NCBI GenBank assembly: GCA_034189165.1
Contig: JAXHVN010000045.1
Location: forward strand, 1 to 59,127
Reading direction: 5' to 3'
DNA length: 59,127 nucleotides
DNA from: JAASSS01 sp021767745
GTDB lineage: Bacteria; Pseudomonadota; Gammaproteobacteria; UBA5335
Part shown: positions 33,117 through 41,035 of the stretch, in pieces
Position numbering within the stretch: position 1 is the first letter of the stretch
How the letters are laid out: the number at the start of each line of letters is the position of its first letter
Position numbers and translations under genes: made by a program
Notes under the pieces: generated by a model
The model's database searches: none
The model's input: only the letters and a program-made list of their open reading frames with translations
What the model was told of the DNA's origin: nothing

Positions 33117-34345
33117 CGGGCCACTCCCGGCACGGCCGTCGGCGCCGCCCCTGCCGCAGTCGGCGCCAGTACGCCTTCGATGCTGCGGATGACGCGATGG
33201 GCGAGCTCGTCGGCCTCGGCGTCGGTCAGCGTCAGCGGTGGCAGCAGGCGGACGACGCGTTCGGCCGTCACGTTCAGCAGCACCCGCTCAGCCAGTGCCC
33301 GTGTCGGCAGGCTCGGCGCCGGGTGTGCCAGCTCGACGCCGATCAGCAGGCCGAGATGGCGAATCTCCACCACACCCGGATGGTCAGCGAACGCCGCATG
33401 CAGATGGCCGGCGATACGCCCGCCCAGCACGGCGGCGCGCGCGGTCAGCTCCTGCGCCTCGATCTGCTCCAGCACCGTGAGGGCGGCACGGCAGGCCAGC
33501 GGGTTGCCGCCGAACGTGCTGCCGTGGCTGCCCGGTCCGAGCGTCTCGGCGGCAGCGCCGGCGGCCAGGCAGGCGCCGATCGGCACGCCGTTGCCCAGCG
33601 CCTTGGCCAGTGTCACCACGTCCGGCACGATGCCGCCGTGCTGGCTGGCGAGCCAGCGGCCGCTGCGGCCCATGCCGGTCTGGATCTCATCGCACATCAG
33701 CAGCCAGCCGTGGGCGTCGCACAGGCGGCGCAAGGCCGGCAGGAAGCCGGCGTCGGGGATGCGGATGCCGCCCTCGCCCTGGACCGGCTCGACCAGCACG
33801 GCCACCACGTCCTGGCGGGTCGCGGCCAGTGTTGCCACGGCCTCGGCATCGCCGAAGGGTACGCGCAGGAAGCCCGTCGGCAGGGGCTCGAAGCCCGCCT
33901 GCGCCGCTGCGTTGCCGGTGGCGGCAAGGGCGGCCAGCGTGCGGCCATGGAAGGCACCCTCGAAGACCACGATTTGCGGCTCTGCCACGCCGCGGGCATG
34001 TCCGTGGCGGCGTGCCAGCTTGATCGCGGCTTCGTTGGCCTCGGTACCGGAGTTGCAGAAGAACGCACGCCGCATGCCGGTCAGCTCGCACAGGCGCGCG
34101 GCGAGGGTTTCGGCCAGGGGGATGCCGTAGAGGTTCGAGCAGTGCAGCAGCGTGCGTGCCTGGGCCGCGAGCGCCTGCGCGAGCGCCGGCGGCGCATGAC
34201 CCAGCCCGCAGACGGCGATGCCGCTCAGGCCGTCCAGATAGCGTTCGCCGGCGGCGTCGAACAGCCAGGCGCCCTCGCCGCGCTCGAAGGCCACGGGCAG
34301 GCGGCGGTAGGTGGGCATCAGGCTGCTGTGGGCGGTGTCGGACAT
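33113..34345 (-). CDS. argD: acetylornithine aminotransferase
   Basis: PLP-dependent class III aminotransferase converting N-acetylglutamate semialdehyde to N-acetylornithine, and often acting also in lysine synthesis. It shows FCNSGTEANEAAIKLAR, FHGRTLAALAATG, the cofactor segment LLMCDEIQTGMGRSG and the PLP lysine in VVTLAKALGNGVPIGA. The 410 residues include a short Ala-rich C-terminal tail. argF follows with a 4-base overlap. It lies downstream of sodB, separated by a strong hairpin, so it probably has its own promoter. Confidence 0.93.
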   Translation of the reverse strand: MSDTAHSSLMPTYRRLPVAFERGEGAWLFDAAGERYLDGLSGIAVCGLGHAPPALAQALAAQARTLLHCSNLYGIPLAETLAARLCELTGMRRAFFCNSGTEANEAAIKLARRHGHARGVAEPQIVVFEGAFHGRTLAALAATGNAAAQAGFEPLPTGFLRVPFGDAEAVATLAATRQDVVAVLVEPVQGEGGIRIPDAGFLPALRRLCDAHGWLLMCDEIQTGMGRSGRWLASQHGGIVPDVVTLAKALGNGVPIGACLAAGAAAETLGPGSHGSTFGGNPLACRAALTVLEQIEAQELTARAAVLGGRIAGHLHAAFADHPGVVEIRHLGLLIGVELAHPAPSLPTRALAERVLLNVTAERVVRLLPPLTLTDAEADELAHRVIRSIEGVLAPTAAGAAPTAVPGVAR

Positions 34346-34382
34346 GGCGGTCGGTTATTGGGTGGCGAACCACGAAACGACG

Positions 34383-34408
34383 CCGGGGCTGCCGGCAGGC
34401 AGCCCCGG
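34383..34408 (-). terminator. hairpin after sodB
   Basis: A perfect 11-base stem (CCGGGGCTGCC / GGCAGCCCCGG) with a 4-base loop, lying between the sodB stop and the argD start on the minus strand. Only a short T-containing tail (CGTCGTTTCG) follows, so it is a likely but not ideal intrinsic terminator. Confidence 0.6.
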
Positions 34409-34434
34409 GCCGTCGAGGGTCGTGTTCGCGAACC

Positions 34435-35013
34435 TTACAGGTTCTTGGCCACGAAGTCCCAGTTCACGATGTTCCAGAACGCCTCGAGGTACTTCGGCCG
34501 CGCATTGCGGTAGTCGATGTAGTAGGCGTGCTCCCACACATCGCAGGTCAGCAGCGGCTTCAGCCCCGGCTTGGTGAGCGGGTTGTCGGCATCATCGGTC
34601 TGCACGATCTCCAGCCCGCCGTCGGCCTTGCGCACCAGCCAGCCCCAGCCGGAGGCGAAGTTCGCGGCGCTCGAATCGGTGAACTGCTTCTTGAAGTCGC
34701 CGAAGCTGCCGAAGCTGTTCTTGATCGCCTCGGCCAGCTGGCCTTCCGGCTCACCGCCGCCGTTCGGGCTCATGCAGTTCCAGTAGAAGGTATGGTTCCA
34801 GACCTGCGCGGCCTGGTTGAACAGCTTGCCGGAGGCCTTGCCGATGATGTCCTCGAGCGGCATGTCCGCGTATTCGGTGCCTTCGATCAGCTCGTTGAGC
34901 GTGTCGACGTACTTCTGATGATGCTTGCCGTGGTGATACTCCAGCGTCTCGGCCGAAATATACGGCTCCAGCGCATCCTTGGCGTAGGGCAGATCAGGTA
35001 GCTTGAAGGGCAT
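34435..35013 (-). CDS. sodB: superoxide dismutase [Fe]
   Basis: Cytoplasmic superoxide dismutase of 192 residues. Metal ligands are in EYHHGKHHQKYV (first His), VWNHTFYWNC (second His) and DVWEHAYYIDY (Asp and His). AAQVWNHTFYW, with Gln two residues before the Trp, and the overall match to E. coli SodB indicate the iron form. The ATG at 35013 has AGGAG upstream. It forms a single unit ending in a hairpin. Fe-SOD genes are often repressed in iron limitation, but no Fur box was identified here. Confidence 0.96.
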   Translation of the reverse strand: MPFKLPDLPYAKDALEPYISAETLEYHHGKHHQKYVDTLNELIEGTEYADMPLEDIIGKASGKLFNQAAQVWNHTFYWNCMSPNGGGEPEGQLAEAIKNSFGSFGDFKKQFTDSSAANFASGWGWLVRKADGGLEIVQTDDADNPLTKPGLKPLLTCDVWEHAYYIDYRNARPKYLEAFWNIVNWDFVAKNL

Positions 35014-35186
35014 GGTCGTCTCCTGACGTTGAGCGTGAAACGAGCGGCGGCGTGTGCGCGCCGTGCTGGCTGGGACCGCCGCCTGCGGACACAATTCCGC
35101 GGGCCCATCGCTGCGGCGAGTGCCCATGGTAAGACGCCGCGGCTACGTTCACCAAAATCAGCGGCAGCAAGCGAGGGAGCGCAGCG

Positions 35187-36737
35187 GTGACCGACGGAAT
35201 TTCCCTGGCCCTGTTCAGCCATCGGATGGAGGCGATCTGCGCCCAGATGGGCGCGGCGCTGCAGCGCGCGGCGCTCTCGCCCAACATCCGCGACCGACTG
35301 GATTTCTCCTGCGCGCTGTTCGATGGCGCCGGCCGGCTGATCGCGCAGGCCGCGCACATCCCCGTGCACCTCGGCAGCATGGGCTTCGCCATGCAGGGGC
35401 TGGTGCGCGGCATCGACTGGCGCGACGGCGATCAGGTCGTGGTCAACGATCCCTACAGCGGCGGCACCCACCTGCCGGACGTGACGGTGATCGCGCCCCT
35501 GTTCCACGAGGGGCGCTGCCTCGCCTTCGTCGCCAACCGCGCCCACCATGCCGACGTCGGCGCCGAGGCGCCCGGTTCGATGCCGCTCAGCCGCCGGCTG
35601 GACGAGGAGGGGCTGGTGCTGGCGCCGACGGTGCTGTGGCGCGACGGGCAGTGGTGCGCGCCGGTGCTCGCGCGCATTCGTGCAGCCTGTGCCGATGCCG
35701 ACGGCCTGCTGGCGGACCTCGCTGCCCAGGCGAGCGCCAACCGCCGCGGCCTGCAGCGCCTGGCGGCCACGGTGAACGCCATGGGGGCCGCGGCCTTGGG
35801 CGAGGCGCTGGCACAGCGGGATGCCTATGGCCGGCAGCTGGCGCAGGCTGCGCTGGCGCAACTGCCGACGGGGCGGTACCGCTTCGTCGACTACCTGGAG
35901 GATCCGGCCGGGCCGGACGGGCGGCTGGCGATCCGTGTGGCCCTGCAGCGGGACGGCGATCGGGTGCGGGTCGATTTCGCCGGCACCGCGGCGCAGGCTC
36001 CCAACAACCTCAACTGCCCGCTGCCGGTCACCGCGGCCGCGGTGCACTACGTGCTGCGCTGCCTGATGCCGGCGCAGACGCCCGCCTGCGCCGGCACCTT
36101 CGAGGCGATCGACATCGCCGCGCCGCCCGGCTCGCTGGTCAACGCGCGGGCGCCGGCGGCGGTGGCAGCCGGCAACGTCGAGACCAGCAGCCGCATCGTC
36201 GACGTCGTGCTCGGCGCGTTGGCCGAGGCCATGCCCGACCGCATCCCGGCGGCCAGCCACGGCAGCATGAACAACCTCGCCATGGGCGGGCGGCACCCGC
36301 GTGCGTGGAGCTACTACGAGACCATGGGGGGCGGCATGGGCGCTGGCGCCACCGGTGGGGGCCTGGCCGGCGTGCAGACGCACATGACCAATACCCGCAA
36401 CACGCCGGTGGAACTGCTCGAGAGCGTGTATCCGCTGCGCGTGGAGCGCTACGCCCTGCGGCGCGGCACCGGCGGGGCGGGCCAGCGTCGTGGCGGTGAC
36501 GGCCTGTACCGGTGCCTGCGCCTGCTCGCCCCCGCCGAGGCCACCCTGCTGACCGAGCGGCGGGCGCTTGCCCCCTGGGGGCTCGCCGGCGGCGAGCCTG
36601 GCGCCGCCGGCTACAACCGCCTCAACGGGCAACCACTGCCGGCTAAGGCCGCGCTGCGGCTGGCACCCGGCGATGTACTGGAGCTCGCCAGCGCCGGCGG
36701 CGGCGGTTTCGGCCCGCCGCCGCCGGTGGAGGACTGA
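35187..36737 (+). CDS. hydantoinase B/oxoprolinase-type subunit, no adjacent A subunit
   Basis: A 516-residue HyuB-family protein, the beta-type subunit of ATP-dependent hydantoinases, 5-oxoprolinases and acetone carboxylases. Visible marks are the N-terminal NIRDRLDFSCALFD, NDPYSGGTHLPDVTVI, NRAHHADVGAEAPGSMP and the C-terminal TNTRNTPVE with a Gly-rich RRGTGGAGQRRGGDG. The GTG start has GGGAG upstream. HyuB normally works with a separate HyuA ATP-binding subunit, which is not in this window, so the partner lies elsewhere or the gene is an orphan. The substrate cannot be named. Confidence 0.88.
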   Translation: MTDGISLALFSHRMEAICAQMGAALQRAALSPNIRDRLDFSCALFDGAGRLIAQAAHIPVHLGSMGFAMQGLVRGIDWRDGDQVVVNDPYSGGTHLPDVTVIAPLFHEGRCLAFVANRAHHADVGAEAPGSMPLSRRLDEEGLVLAPTVLWRDGQWCAPVLARIRAACADADGLLADLAAQASANRRGLQRLAATVNAMGAAALGEALAQRDAYGRQLAQAALAQLPTGRYRFVDYLEDPAGPDGRLAIRVALQRDGDRVRVDFAGTAAQAPNNLNCPLPVTAAAVHYVLRCLMPAQTPACAGTFEAIDIAAPPGSLVNARAPAAVAAGNVETSSRIVDVVLGALAEAMPDRIPAASHGSMNNLAMGGRHPRAWSYYETMGGGMGAGATGGGLAGVQTHMTNTRNTPVELLESVYPLRVERYALRRGTGGAGQRRGGDGLYRCLRLLAPAEATLLTERRALAPWGLAGGEPGAAGYNRLNGQPLPAKAALRLAPGDVLELASAGGGGFGPPPPVED

Positions 36738-36761
36738 ACGATGGCGCCCGCGGCCTGCTGA

Positions 36762-36767
36762 TATACT
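36762..36767 (+). promoter_or_regulatory. putative -10 box of grxD
   Basis: TATACT, close to consensus, lies 36 bases before the grxD start, preceded by CTGA. No clear -35 box is present. Confidence 0.4.
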
Positions 36768-36802
36768 GCGCCATTGCCTGATTGCGCCTGCAGGAGGACG
36801 CC

Positions 36803-37126
36803 ATGGACATCGACGATCGCATCCGCGAACAACTCGGCAGCCACCGCGTCGTGCTCTACATGAAGGGCACGCCGGATTTTCCGATGTGTGGCTTCTCCGG
36901 CCGGGTGGTGCAGCTGCTGCAGGCCAGCAAGGCCGACTTCGGCTACGTCAACATCCTGGAAGATTCGGAGCTGCGCGAGCGGCTGAAGACCTACGCCAAC
37001 TGGCCGACCTATCCGCAGCTCTACGTCGAGGGCGAGCTGGTCGGCGGCTGCGACATCATCACCGAGATGTACCAGAGCGGGGAGCTGCAGCCGTTGCTGC
37101 AGGGCGAGGGCGCCGCCCCGGCCTGA
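36803..37126 (+). CDS. grxD: monothiol glutaredoxin Grx4
   Basis: A 107-residue CGFS-type glutaredoxin that binds and delivers [2Fe-2S] clusters, with BolA partners. The active motif is PMCGFSGRVVQLL, and the glutathione-site pair WPTYPQLYV and GGCDIITEM follows. AGGAGG lies nine bases before the ATG. An Ala/Gly tail ends the protein. It converges on rnt. Confidence 0.96.
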   Translation: MDIDDRIREQLGSHRVVLYMKGTPDFPMCGFSGRVVQLLQASKADFGYVNILEDSELRERLKTYANWPTYPQLYVEGELVGGCDIITEMYQSGELQPLLQGEGAAPA

Positions 37127-37150
37127 ACGGCGGCGCGGCTGCCGGCCGCT

Positions 37151-37798
37151 TCAGTCCGCGTCGGACGTCGGCGCGGGCGGCGCCAGGCGCTGGTAGTTCG
37201 GCTGCAGGTCGTTTACCAGGTGGCAGAACAGCTGCGCCGTACACTGCGCGTCGTAAGCCGCCGAATGTGCCTCGCGCTTGTCGTAGTCCAACCCGGCGCA
37301 GGCCAGCGCCCGCGCCAGCACCGTCTGGCCGAGGCTCGCGCCGGCGAGCGTCACGGTGTCGAAGCAGCTGAAGGGGTGGAACGGGTTGCGCTTGACCCCC
37401 GAGCGTGCCACCGCTGCATTGACGAAGCCGAGGTCGAAGTGCGCGTTGTGCCCGACCAGGATCGCCCGTTTGCAGTCCTGGGCGCGCAGCGCATGGCGCA
37501 CTTCCCGGAACAGTCGGCGCAGCGCTTCGTCTTCCGGTAGCGCCGGGCGCAGCGGGTGGTAGGGGTCGATGCCGGTGATCTCCAGCGAGGCCGGCTCGAT
37601 GTTGGCGCCGGCGAAGGGCGCCACGTGGTAGCGGTGACGGGCGGTCGGCACCAGTCGACCCTGCTCGTCCATCTCCAGCAGCACGGCGGCGACTTCCAGC
37701 AGCGCGTCGGTCGCGGCGTTGAAGCCGCCGGTTTCCACGTCCACCACCACGGGCATGAAGCCGCGAAAGCGCTGGCACAGCCGCGGCGGCGTGCTCAT
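37151..37798 (-). CDS. rnt: ribonuclease T
   Basis: A DEDDh exoribonuclease that trims the 3' ends of tRNA, 5S and 23S rRNA. The 215-residue protein has all catalytic residues: Asp/Glu in VVDVETGGF, Asp in GHNAHFDLGF and the His/Asp pair in HSAAYDAQCTA. It matches RNase T rather than the polymerase III epsilon subunit in length and in RYHVAPFAGANIEP. Its ATG overlaps the pyrC stop by 4 bases. A pyrC-rnt pair is common in gammaproteobacteria. Confidence 0.95.
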   Translation of the reverse strand: MSTPPRLCQRFRGFMPVVVDVETGGFNAATDALLEVAAVLLEMDEQGRLVPTARHRYHVAPFAGANIEPASLEITGIDPYHPLRPALPEDEALRRLFREVRHALRAQDCKRAILVGHNAHFDLGFVNAAVARSGVKRNPFHPFSCFDTVTLAGASLGQTVLARALACAGLDYDKREAHSAAYDAQCTAQLFCHLVNDLQPNYQRLAPPAPTSDAD

Positions 37799-38841
37799 GG
37801 CGTCGGCTCCGGCTGCGCCTGCCAGGCCAGCGTCTCCCCCGCCCGCAGCGGCACCAGCACATCGCCGCCCAGGGGCAGGGTGGCGGGCGTCGTCCACGGT
37901 GCCCGCACCAGCCGCACGCGACCGGTGTTGACGGGCAGGCCATAGAAGCGCGGCCCGTTGTGGCTGGCGAAGGCCTCCAGCGCCGCCAGGCGTCCGACCG
38001 ATTCGAAAACCTCGGCGTACAGCGCCAGCGCCGCGTGTGCGGTGAAGCAGCCGGCGCAGCCGCAGTCGGCGAGCTTGGCGCCGCGGGCGTGCGGGGCGCT
38101 GTCGGTGCCGAGGAAGAAGCGGGATTCGCCGGCCGTGGCGGCCTCGATCAGGGCCTGGCGATCCCGCTCCCGCTTCAGCACCGGCAGGCAGTAGCGATGC
38201 GGGCGCAGGCCACCCTCGAACAGGGCGTTGCGGGAGTAGAGCAGGTGCTGCGGCGTGATGGTGGCGCCGACGTTCGCCCCGCCCTCGCGCACGAACGCCA
38301 CGCCTTCGGCCGTGGTCACGTGCTCGAGCACGACCTTCAGCGCCGGCAGGCGCCGGCACAGCGGCGCCAGCACGCGGTCGAGGAACACCCGTTCGCGATC
38401 GAAGACATCCACCGCGGGGTCGGTCACCTCACCATGCACCAGCAGCGGCAGGCCGGACTCGGCCATGGCGGCCAGCACCGGCTCCACCCGCCGGATGTCG
38501 GTGACGCCGGCGTCGCTGTGCGTGGTGGCGCCGGCCGGATAGAGCTTCACGCCGATGATCCGCGGGTCCGCCGCGGCCGCGGCGATCTCTGCCGGGGCAG
38601 TGCGTTCGGTCAGGTACAGCGTCATCAGCGGCTCGAACGGACTGCCGGCCGGTCGCGCCGCCAGAATGCGCTCGCGATAGGCGAGCGCCGCGGCCAGCGT
38701 GGTCACCGGCGGGCGCAGGTTCGGCATCACCACGGCGCGGCCGAACTCGCGGGCACTGTGGGCCAGCACGTCCACCATGGCGGCACCGTCGCGCAGGTGC
38801 AGGTGCCAGTCGTCGGGCTGGGTCAGGACAAGATCGGTCAT
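37795..38841 (-). CDS. pyrC: dihydroorotase
   Basis: Zn-dependent amidohydrolase of pyrimidine synthesis, closing carbamoyl aspartate to dihydroorotate. The 348-residue, E. coli-type (class II) enzyme has the metal motif HLHLRD, the bridging lysine in GVKLYPAGATTHSD, His ligands in LVHGEV and LEHVTT, and the substrate Asp in FLGTDSAPH. Operon with rnt. It is divergent from the acyl-CoA-dehydrogenase-like gene. Confidence 0.95.
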   Translation of the reverse strand: MTDLVLTQPDDWHLHLRDGAAMVDVLAHSAREFGRAVVMPNLRPPVTTLAAALAYRERILAARPAGSPFEPLMTLYLTERTAPAEIAAAAADPRIIGVKLYPAGATTHSDAGVTDIRRVEPVLAAMAESGLPLLVHGEVTDPAVDVFDRERVFLDRVLAPLCRRLPALKVVLEHVTTAEGVAFVREGGANVGATITPQHLLYSRNALFEGGLRPHRYCLPVLKRERDRQALIEAATAGESRFFLGTDSAPHARGAKLADCGCAGCFTAHAALALYAEVFESVGRLAALEAFASHNGPRFYGLPVNTGRVRLVRAPWTTPATLPLGGDVLVPLRAGETLAWQAQPEPTP

Positions 38842-38950
38842 CGCAACGGCGGCGGCGCTCGGGTGGGCGAGTGTGCAATGCCGGCGGGCCGGCAGCAAAT
38901 AGGCGCTCATCCCGCCAGCTCGCCGGTGACCCGGGCGCGGCTCCGGCGAC

Positions 38951-38959
38951 TGCTAGAAT
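38951..38959 (+). promoter_or_regulatory. extended -10 promoter of the ACAD-like/moxR/VWA operon
   Basis: TGCTAGAAT is an extended -10 element (TG-n-TAGAAT), 27 bases before the ATG at 38987. The upstream half of the spacer is too GC-rich to show a -35 box. Confidence 0.5.
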
Positions 38960-38986
38960 GTAGCGTTTTGGCAGGACGAACGCGGC

Positions 38987-40045
38987 ATGTGGCCATGGCA
39001 GGCGCAGCTCGAGCTGGCTCCGGCACAGGCGGCGGCCATCACCGCGCTGGCCGCGCCCGGGGATGCTTTTCCGCGGGCCGGCTGGCGCGCGCTGGGCGCG
39101 AGCGGGGCGCTGGCCGACGTGCGCCCCGGTGCGCTGGTGCCAGCCGCGACGGCGCTGCTGGCAGCGGACCGGCTCGGCCCGGTGCTGGCCTGGGTGCTGC
39201 AGGGGCTGATCCTGCGTCAGTACCTGGCTGGCGCCGCACCGCCGGTCGCCGAGGTGGCGGCAGCCGTTCGGGCGGGCGAGGCGCTGGTGGCGGTCGCGGC
39301 CTCCGAGCCTGGCGTCGGCGCGCACCCCGGACGCCTGCAGACGCGGGCGCAGCGGCGCGCGGACGGTGCCTGGGAGCTCAGCGGGCGCAAGGGCGTGGTG
39401 AGCCTCGGGCTCACCGCTGATTGGCTGCTGGTGCTCGCCATCGTCGGTGAGCAGGACGGGCACCGGCGCTTCGCGCTGTTCTGCCTGCCCGCCAACGCAC
39501 CGGGACTGACGCGGCGGCAGGTGGCGGGCCCGCCGCTGCTGGCGCCGGCGGATCATGCCGAGCTCACCCTGGCGCAGTGTGTGGTGCCTGCCTGGGCCTG
39601 TCTGCATCCGGCTGGCGATGCGCTGCCGGCGGCCCGGGCCTTCCGCTGGCTGGAGACGGGCCTGCTGCAGGCGGCGGGCGCTGCGGCGCTGCTGGGGCCG
39701 GTGGCGCCGCTGCTGGCAGCCGGCACGGCGGGGCGCGCGGCCTGCCTGCGGGCGGCGCTGCGCGTGCAGGGCGCGCTGCAGGTCTGGGCCGATGCCGCCG
39801 AAACCGAGCTGCGTGCACCGGCCGCCGGCGCGGCGCTGCTGGCAGCCGATCTCGAGCTGGCCGCCGCCGCCGCTGCGCTGCAGGCGGCGCTGAAGGGGAC
39901 CGCGGCCGAGGTTCCGACCTTCCGGCTGGCTGGCGCGCCGGGTTACACCGCCGCCAGCGCCGCGCTGGCCATGGCGGCGCGCGGGGGCGAACGGCGCGAG
40001 GCGAAGCTGCGCACGCTGCTGCAGGATGCGGGCAGCGACAACTGA
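38987..40045 (+). CDS. degenerate acyl-CoA dehydrogenase-like protein
   Basis: A 352-residue protein resembling acyl-CoA dehydrogenases. The middle beta domain is visible: VAVAASEPGVGAHPGRL (FAD/substrate loop) and ELSGRKGVVSLGLTADWLLV. The N-terminal helical part is short and the C-terminal helical domain is Ala/Leu-rich. No convincing catalytic Glu segment or FAD-binding Q-x-x-G-G motif is seen. It may be an inactive or highly divergent flavoprotein. It lies 33 bases before a moxR gene and probably shares its transcript. The substrate is unknown. Confidence 0.72.
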   Translation: MWPWQAQLELAPAQAAAITALAAPGDAFPRAGWRALGASGALADVRPGALVPAATALLAADRLGPVLAWVLQGLILRQYLAGAAPPVAEVAAAVRAGEALVAVAASEPGVGAHPGRLQTRAQRRADGAWELSGRKGVVSLGLTADWLLVLAIVGEQDGHRRFALFCLPANAPGLTRRQVAGPPLLAPADHAELTLAQCVVPAWACLHPAGDALPAARAFRWLETGLLQAAGAAALLGPVAPLLAAGTAGRAACLRAALRVQGALQVWADAAETELRAPAAGAALLAADLELAAAAAALQAALKGTAAEVPTFRLAGAPGYTAASAALAMAARGGERREAKLRTLLQDAGSDN

Positions 40046-40078
40046 AAGGCCGCTGCGGCCGAAAACAACGAGGGGACG

Positions 40079-41035
40079 ATGACAGCTTTCGAATCGGTGC
40101 CTGCGATCCAGCAGGCCTTTGCAGAAATGGACTACATCTGCAGCCACAACATCGCGACCTGCCTGTTCGTGGCCCATCACCTCGGCCGGCCGATCCTGGC
40201 CGAGGGTCCGGCCGGCGTCGGCAAGACCGAGCTCGCCAAGACCGTCGCCCGCTATCTCGATCGCGAGCTCGTCCGGCTGCAGTGCTATGAGGGGCTGGAC
40301 GAATCGCGCGCCATCTACGAATGGAAGTACGGCAAGCAGCTGCTCTACATCCAGCTGCTCAAGGACAAGCTCAACGACGTGCTGGCCGGCGCCCAGGGGC
40401 TGGAGGCCTCGATGGAGCGCCTGCACGCGCACGAGGACGTGTTCTTCTCCGAGAACTTTCTCGAGCCGCGGCCGCTGCTGAAGGCGCTGATGGCGCCGAA
40501 GGGCTGCGTCCTCCTGATCGACGAGGTCGACAAGGCGGATCACGAGTTCGAGGCGCTGCTGCTGGAGATCCTCTCCGACTTCCAGGTCACCGTGCCGGAA
40601 ATCGGCACCATCGCCGCGACCGAGCGGCCCTTCGTCGTGCTCACCAGCAACAACACCCGCGAGATGAGCGATGCGCTCAAGCGGCGCTGCCTGCATCTGT
40701 ACATTCCCTACCCGGATCGCGAGCTGGAAAGCCAGATCGTCGGCGTCAAGGTGCCGGGCATCGAACAGGCGCTGCGCGAGCAGCTGGTCGGCTTCATCCA
40801 GCAGGTGCGCCAGATCGACCTGAAAAAGCATCCCTCGGTCAGTGAGACCGTGGACTGGGCGCGGGTGCTGGTGCTGCTGCACGCGCACGCGCTGGAAGAG
40901 GCGGTGGTGCGCGACACGCTCAACATCTTCCTGAAGTTTGAGGAAGACATCCGCCGGGTGCGCACCGAGCTGCCCGGACTGCTGCGCAGCGCCGACAAGG
41001 CGGCGGACGGGCCGGCCCATGCAGCAGACGTTTGA
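40079..41035 (+). CDS. MoxR-family AAA+ ATPase
   Basis: A 318-residue chaperone-type ATPase (COG0714). It has Walker A (GPAGVGKTELAK, near residue 44), Walker B (VLLIDEVDKAD) and the sensor 1 segment VVLTSNNTREMSDALKRRCL. In relatives such as CoxD, MoxR and RavA it remodels or activates a partner enzyme together with a VWA protein. The next gene, overlapping by 17 bases, encodes exactly such a VWA partner. The client could be the adjacent ACAD-like protein or an enzyme elsewhere; neither is shown. Confidence 0.93.
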   Translation: MTAFESVPAIQQAFAEMDYICSHNIATCLFVAHHLGRPILAEGPAGVGKTELAKTVARYLDRELVRLQCYEGLDESRAIYEWKYGKQLLYIQLLKDKLNDVLAGAQGLEASMERLHAHEDVFFSENFLEPRPLLKALMAPKGCVLLIDEVDKADHEFEALLLEILSDFQVTVPEIGTIAATERPFVVLTSNNTREMSDALKRRCLHLYIPYPDRELESQIVGVKVPGIEQALREQLVGFIQQVRQIDLKKHPSVSETVDWARVLVLLHAHALEEAVVRDTLNIFLKFEEDIRRVRTELPGLLRSADKAADGPAHAADV

